NCBI GenBank assembly: GCA_019241085.1
Contig: JAFAXH010000069.1
Coordinates: 1-39,025, forward strand
From: Verrucomicrobiota bacterium
Lineage (GTDB): Bacteria > Verrucomicrobiota > Verrucomicrobiia > Chthoniobacterales > SZAS-18
Direction: 5' to 3'
DNA: 39,025 nucleotides
This document shows, piece after piece, positions 35,066 to 39,025 of the stretch. The translations under genes and the position numbers were made by a program. Under the pieces are notes generated by a model. That model did not search any database. It was given only the letters and a program-made list of their open reading frames with translations, and was not told the DNA's origin. Every line of letters begins with the position of its first letter. The first letter of the stretch is position 1.

Positions 35066-35830
35066 ATGACACCTTCTCCGACGCAACCTTCCAGCCTGTC
35101 GCCCCGCGTGTCGGCGGACGACGCTGCGCCGGATTTGGCCGCCCAGGCCTCCGACGCGCGTCCGCGCTCGCTCGCGCGCCGGCTCGGCTTGCTGGCTGTG
35201 CTTTTTCTCCTGCCCGTGCTGGCCGTGTCGCTGCCGGTGCTGCTGATCGGTCAACGTCCGCCGCCGGGTCAAGGCGCGAGCGCGTGGGCGGGCTTCGGCG
35301 CGTTGCGCGCGTGGTGGCGCGGCGGTTCGTCAACGCCAGCGTCGCAGTCGCAAAATGCAGCGCCCGGTTTCGACAACTTGCGGGAGTCATTAAATAAATC
35401 CGCGCAAGCGCAATTGCCCGACAGCAGCGCCAGCCTGACAAGTCCGGGCGAAATCACCATCCCAGCCACGGATGACGCAGCGAACATCGACGCGCAATTC
35501 GCCGCGCTCACCCGCCTAGCCGAACGCCTCGGCGGCAGCGCGGCGGAAAAACCAGCCGACGCCGCGGGCCGGCATCTTTTTGTCACGCTGCCGGCGGCAG
35601 GCGGCAGCAGCGAACGCGCGGCGTTCGAGACGTTGGCTACGCGGCATCTCGACTTGTTGGTCAATGCCGCGGACGGCGCGGAATTGGACAAGCTCATCGC
35701 CGTCGCCACGCCGAACAGTTCGCCCGCCGCCGTTGCGCCGTCGTCGCCAGCCACGCCGGACGCGCGCGATTTTCTCACCGTCTCCGTCGCCGCTGCCTCG
35801 ACGGCGTCCTCGCCGTCGCCGCGACCGTGA
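35066..35830 (+). CDS. Hypothetical protein with one N-terminal membrane anchor
   Basis: A 254-residue protein with no recognised family. Residues ~40-62 (LGLLAVLFLLPVLAVSLPVL) form one membrane helix after a ~38-residue hydrophilic, probably cytoplasmic start. The rest is Ala/Ser/Pro-rich. A more ordered segment (about residues 132-218) contains FAALTRLAERLGGSAAEK and FETLATRHLDLLVNAADG, each predicted helical, with FVTLPAAGG between them. The frame is open far upstream, antisense to the TPR gene, but ATG 35066 is the natural start. The stop overlaps the GTG of the next gene in GTGA, so the two are probably co-translated. It is divergent from the TPR gene, 141 bases away. Confidence 0.72.
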   Translation: MTPSPTQPSSLSPRVSADDAAPDLAAQASDARPRSLARRLGLLAVLFLLPVLAVSLPVLLIGQRPPPGQGASAWAGFGALRAWWRGGSSTPASQSQNAAPGFDNLRESLNKSAQAQLPDSSASLTSPGEITIPATDDAANIDAQFAALTRLAERLGGSAAEKPADAAGRHLFVTLPAAGGSSERAAFETLATRHLDLLVNAADGAELDKLIAVATPNSSPAAVAPSSPATPDARDFLTVSVAAASTASSPSPRP

Positions 35831-36585
35831 TCGCCGTCACCTTCGCGTTGCCCGACGAAAGCCGCGATCTCGTCGCGCGCCTGCGCCATCCGCAGCGCGG
35901 CAGCAACAATCACCATCTCGCGTCGATCCGCGGCGAACTCGCCGGACGCGAAATTCTCATCATCCACACCGGCGTCGGCGCCGCGGACGATTGCCACGCG
36001 CGGCTGGCAACGAGTCTGGCGCAGCAATCATCGTCGCCGCCGCTTTCCGCGTTGATCTGCGCCGGCTTTGCGGGCGGGCTGCGGGCGGACGTGCGGGCGG
36101 GGGATTTGATCTTGGGAGAAAATTTTTCCGACCCGCGTTTGCTCTCCGCCGCCCGCCAGACGCTCGTCGCCGCGGAGAAATTTCCCTGGCACGTTGGCGC
36201 GTTGACGACGGAGTTGCAAACCGTCGAGACCGCCGCCGGCAAAGCCGCGCTGCACGCCCGCCGCGACGGCGCGCTGGCCGTGGACATGGAAAGCGCGTGG
36301 ATCGCCGCCGCGTGCGCGCGGGCTGGCGTGCCGGTGCTGTCGTTGCGCGTCATCAGCGACGGCGCGACGGACGATTTTCCCGTGCCCGCGTCGGTCATAT
36401 TCGACCAAAAAAATCAGCGACCGCGCGCCGGCGCGCTCTTGCTTTGGCTGCTGCGGCATCCGCAAAAAATCGCGCCCTTCGCGCGCTTCGTCCGCGGCCT
36501 CGACCCCGCGCGGCGCCGGCTGGCGGATGCGCTGGAAAAAGTTGTCACGGCGCTCGCGAAGGCTGAAAATTTATCCACGGATTAA
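35827..36585 (+). CDS. Nucleoside phosphorylase-like protein (PNP/UDP family, MTAN-like)
   Basis: A 252-residue member of the PNP_UDP_1 fold, which includes MTA/SAH nucleosidase, futalosine hydrolase and hopanoid-associated HpnG. It opens MIAVTFALPDESRDLV. IIHTGVGAADDCHARLA and ICAGFAGGLRADVRAGDLIL provide the phosphate/ribose side. The base and ribose site VDMESAWIAAACARAGVPVL ends in LRVISDGA with the catalytic-type Asp178. The start is GTG, overlapping the stop of the anchored protein. The last residues (ENLSTD) and the TAA are encoded by the ATCCGCGTTAATCC-type repeat. Which nucleoside is used cannot be decided; no hopanoid or menaquinone genes are next to it. Confidence 0.82.
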   Translation: MIAVTFALPDESRDLVARLRHPQRGSNNHHLASIRGELAGREILIIHTGVGAADDCHARLATSLAQQSSSPPLSALICAGFAGGLRADVRAGDLILGENFSDPRLLSAARQTLVAAEKFPWHVGALTTELQTVETAAGKAALHARRDGALAVDMESAWIAAACARAGVPVLSLRVISDGATDDFPVPASVIFDQKNQRPRAGALLLWLLRHPQKIAPFARFVRGLDPARRRLADALEKVVTALAKAENLSTD

Positions 36586-36686
36586 CGCGGATTAACGCAG
36601 ATTAATTTTTTGGTTTCGGAACTTCGCGTTGCTTGTGCAGACAAAAACAAATTTGTGTTAATCCGCGTTAATTCGCGGATAAAAAT
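36566..36686. repeat. Inverted repeat of CGGATTAACG words between the phosphorylase gene and trpS
   Basis: TTATCCACGGATTAACGCGG (from 36571) with a further tandem word faces GTTAATCCGCGTTAATTCGC (from 36657), nearly its reverse complement. About 50 bases of loop lie between. The left arm contains the last codons and stop of the phosphorylase-like gene (stop 36583-36585); the right arm ends some 15 bases before the trpS ATG. Confidence 0.8.
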
Positions 36687-36698
36687 TTTTTCCTTCTC

Positions 36699-37667
36699 AT
36701 GTCCAGAATTCTTTCCGGCATCCAGCCCAGCGGCGCGCTGCACCTCGGCAATTATTTCGGCATGATGCAGCCGGCCATCGCGCTGCAAGAACGCGGTGAA
36801 GCGTTTTATTTCATCGCCGATTATCACGCGCTGACCAGCGTGCAAAATGCGGCGCGCTTGCGCGAGTTCACGCACGGCGTCGCGCTCGATTTTCTCGCGT
36901 GCGGACTCAATCCCGCGCGCGCCTGTTTTTTCCGCCAGAGCGACGTGCCGCAAGTCACCGAGCTGGCGTGGATTTTATCCAACGTCACGCCGGTGCCCAT
37001 GCTCCAGAACGCACATTCCTACAAAGACAAAACCGCGCGCGGCCTGCCTGCCAGCGCGGGATTGTTCACTTATCCGGTGTTGATGGCCGCCGACATTTTG
37101 CTCTACGACAGCGACCTCGTGCCGGTCGGGCGCGACCAGAAACAGCACTTGGAAATGACGCGCGACATCGCGGGCAAAATCAACGAACTCTACGGCGCCG
37201 ATTTGCTCAAGCTGCCCGCGCCGGTGATCCAGGAAACCACCGCCGTCGTGCCCGGCCTCGACGGCCAGAAAATGAGCAAGAGCTACGGCAACACGATTGA
37301 AATTTTCTTGGAAGAAAAAGCGTTGCGCAAAAAAGTGCTCGGCTTGAAGACCGACTCGACTCCCCTCGAAGCACCGAAGCTGACAGAAGACTCGACTATT
37401 TTGGCTCTCTACCGCCTCGTCGCGTCGCCGGCGGAGGTTGAAAAAATGGAAAACGAATTTCGCACCGGCGGCGTCGGCTACGGCGAATTCAAGCACCGCT
37501 TGTTCGCGGCGATCTGGGAATATTTCGCGCCGATGCGCGCCCGCCGCGCGGAGTTGCTGGCCGACGCCGGCGCGGTCGAGCGCGTGCTGCGAGCCGGCGC
37601 TGAACGCGCGCGGACGGTCGCTGATTCCACGCTCGCCCGCGTGCGCAAAGCGGTGGGCTTGCGTTGA
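36699..37667 (+). CDS. trpS: Tryptophan-tRNA ligase
   Basis: Charges tRNA-Trp in translation. The class I signature HIGH is present as LHLGN in SGIQPSGALHLGNYFG at the start, and the second signature KMSKS as GQKMSKSYGN near residue 195. FRQSDVPQVTELAWILSNVT and YPVLMAADILLYDSDLVPVG are further conserved stretches of the Rossmann fold. Length is 322 residues, normal for bacteria. The ATG 36699 is preceded by the repeat arm and a T-rich run, with no clear ribosome site. It is convergent with moxR, only 7 bases apart. Confidence 0.97.
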   Translation: MSRILSGIQPSGALHLGNYFGMMQPAIALQERGEAFYFIADYHALTSVQNAARLREFTHGVALDFLACGLNPARACFFRQSDVPQVTELAWILSNVTPVPMLQNAHSYKDKTARGLPASAGLFTYPVLMAADILLYDSDLVPVGRDQKQHLEMTRDIAGKINELYGADLLKLPAPVIQETTAVVPGLDGQKMSKSYGNTIEIFLEEKALRKKVLGLKTDSTPLEAPKLTEDSTILALYRLVASPAEVEKMENEFRTGGVGYGEFKHRLFAAIWEYFAPMRARRAELLADAGAVERVLRAGAERARTVADSTLARVRKAVGLR

Positions 37668-37674
37668 AAAATTT

Positions 37675-38673
37675 TTACCGCGGCACCGGCACGCGCGTGA
37701 CGACCTGGCCGATCAATTCGGCGTGGCTGAGACCTTCGATTTCAAATTCCGGCCGCAGCATCAACCGATGGCCGAGCACCGGCAGCGCGAGCGCGCGCAG
37801 ATCGTCGGGCGTGACAAAATCCCGGCCGTCAATCGCCGCCGCCGCGCGGCCGGCGAGGAGCAGCGATTGCGTCGCGCGCGGCCCCGCGCCGACGAGCACG
37901 CTCTCGTGCGAACGCGTCGCGCGCACGAGATCGACGGCGTAACCAAATAATTCCTCGCGCACCGTCACCAGCGTCAGCGCCGCGCGCAACGCGCCGAGCG
38001 TCGCGGCGTCGATCACCGCGCGCACCGCGCCGCTGGCCAGCAGCGCCTCGGGCGAATCGTGTGCGGAGAGCGTGCGCTGCGCCAGGGTCAGTTCTTCGCC
38101 CCGATCCGGGTAGCTCATGGGAATCTTGCACATGAAGCGATCAAGCTGCGCTTCGGGCAAGGGATAGGTGCCTTCGCTTTCCACCGGATTCTGCGTGGCG
38201 AAGACAGTGAAATTTCCCGACAACGGATGCGTCACGCGGTCGATGGTGACGGCGCGTTCCTGCATCGCCTGGAGCAGGGCGCTTTGCGTTTTGGCCGGCG
38301 CGCGGTTGATCTCATCGGCCAGCAGGAAGGTCGTGAAAATCGGCCCTGGCACGAGGTTGAACGCGTTGCGCTGGAGATCGAAAACGTTCGTGCCCGTGAT
38401 GTCCGCGGGCATCAGGTCGGGCGTGAACTGGATGCGCGCAAACTCGCTGCCGAGCACGTGCGCGAGCGTGCGCACGAGCAGCGTCTTGGCCACGCCGGGC
38501 ACGCCTTCGATCAAGGCATGTTGCCCGGTGAAAATGCAGGTCAGCGCGCGATCAACGACTTCGCCCTGGCCGATGATGACCTTGCCGACTTCCGCCCGCG
38601 CCGTGGCCAGCGTGGTCTTTAATAATTCGAGCTGCCCGGCGGCGTCCTGGGCGGTGAGCGGCGGCGTCTCCAT
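37675..38673 (-). CDS. MoxR-family AAA+ ATPase
   Basis: A 332-residue MoxR-type AAA+ ATPase, a family usually acting as a chaperone in the assembly of enzyme or surface complexes together with DUF58 and von Willebrand A proteins. Walker A is GVPGVAKT (57-64), Walker B is LLADE (D120-E121), and sensor 1 is N162 in FATQNP. FTPDLMPADITGTNVF, then EGTYPLPEAQLDRFMCK are typical. Its partners would be expected next to it; upstream lies the TM2 gene and then the window edge, so a DUF58 gene is not seen. It is convergent with trpS, 7 bases apart. Confidence 0.95.
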   Translation of the reverse strand: METPPLTAQDAAGQLELLKTTLATARAEVGKVIIGQGEVVDRALTCIFTGQHALIEGVPGVAKTLLVRTLAHVLGSEFARIQFTPDLMPADITGTNVFDLQRNAFNLVPGPIFTTFLLADEINRAPAKTQSALLQAMQERAVTIDRVTHPLSGNFTVFATQNPVESEGTYPLPEAQLDRFMCKIPMSYPDRGEELTLAQRTLSAHDSPEALLASGAVRAVIDAATLGALRAALTLVTVREELFGYAVDLVRATRSHESVLVGAGPRATQSLLLAGRAAAAIDGRDFVTPDDLRALALPVLGHRLMLRPEFEIEGLSHAELIGQVVTRVPVPR

Positions 38674-38723
38674 GCGGGCACCAAGCGGCAGCAGCGCGTG
38701 AAGTGTTCAGCGCCGAGCTTGCG

Positions 38724-38933
38724 TTAGGATTGGACGAGCTTGTTGCCGTCCTTGTCGGTGAACTCGCCGCGGATGATGTTGATGAGATCAATGATCAGCC
38801 AGACGCCGAGGCCGCCACAGGTCACGATTTGCAGGATGGCGCTCCCGGTTTTGCCCACGTAAAAACGGTGGGCGCTGACGCCGCCCAGGAAGATGCAAAG
38901 AAGAAGCGCGGTCGTTTTGTTTTTTGGAGTCAT
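38724..38933 (-). CDS. TM2-domain membrane protein
   Basis: A 69-residue protein with two membrane helices joined by a tight turn, the TM2 pattern: GGVSAHRFYVGKTGSAILQI, then CGGLGVWLIIDLINII. The N-terminal helix (TTALLLCIFLGGV) and the conserved HRFYVGK are clear. The C-terminal tail GEFTDKDGNKLVQS is typical too. Cellular role of bacterial TM2 proteins is unclear. It lies 50 bases upstream of moxR on the same strand and may be co-transcribed with it. Confidence 0.9.
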   Translation of the reverse strand: MTPKNKTTALLLCIFLGGVSAHRFYVGKTGSAILQIVTCGGLGVWLIIDLINIIRGEFTDKDGNKLVQS

Positions 38934-38982
38934 GGGAGGTTTTTTTGGAAGAATGCCGTTGCTGCCGAGCGCGCGGATTTAA

Positions 38983-39025
38983 TCAGCCGCCGGGCAGAAG
39001 ATCAATGATTTCGGCGTGAATTTTT
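38983..39025 (-). CDS. Possible 3' end of a further gene (cut by window edge)
   Basis: On the minus strand one frame reads IHAEIIDLLPGG and then a TGA (38983-38985), just 49 bases before the TM2 start. The composition looks coding, but only 13 codons are visible and no family can be named. The two other frames also end nearby, so this is a weak call. Confidence 0.3.
   Translation of the reverse strand, partial: KIHAEIIDLLPGG

Overview
The window is chromosomal DNA from a strongly G+C-rich bacterium, most likely a member of the Verrucomicrobiota (PVC superphylum). The best single clue is a double-length UvrA of about 2,040 residues, two complete UvrA units in one chain, an arrangement known from Chlamydiae and relatives. 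An RNase HIII and a yicC-gmk-coaBC gene order are compatible with this. No ribosomal RNA or tRNA gene, CRISPR array, integrase or transposase was seen; most of the window is ordinary core genome.

Layout. 1-3446 (minus strand): a partial coaBC, then gmk, yicC and trpB. 3523-5578: mutY and rnhC, divergent, with overlapping start codons. 5835-6224: an HU/IHF-like protein. 6381-12503: the giant uvrA. 12526-14265: an ArnT/PMT-like membrane glycosyltransferase. 14375-15972: lgt and mobA, coupled. 15978-21439 (minus strand, read right to left): fdhD, an FdhF/YdeP-like molybdopterin oxidoreductase, an OFA-family (oxalate/formate) transporter and a short membrane protein that is probably its small subunit. 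mobA on one side and a MOSC-domain gene on the other make 15.4-22.2 kb a compact molybdenum-cofactor module probably devoted to formate or a related small acid. 22412-25825: an HTH-metallo-beta-lactamase fusion and a convergent comEC. 25826-26288: a gene-free island of nested repeats. 26289-28982: a glycoside-hydrolase/glycosyltransferase fusion, then a divergent secreted esterase. 30378-34924 (minus strand): a TPR-rich exported protein, nth and an ECF sigma factor. 35066-38933: an unknown anchored protein coupled to a nucleoside phosphorylase-like gene, trpS, then moxR and a TM2 protein on the other strand.

The most unusual feature is the repeat content. At least eight kinds of imperfect palindromes or degenerate short-word repeats are scattered through the window. 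Four of them sit inside uvrA, in frame and without stop codons, at a domain loop and at linkers, so they are translated into low-complexity peptides. Three other genes (gmk, trpB and the phosphorylase) end inside such repeats and take their last codons and stop codon from them. This resembles the Rickettsia palindromic elements that insert into coding genes, but here the families are different and several co-occur in one gene.

All functional calls rest on reading motifs by eye. No database search, alignment or folding program was run.
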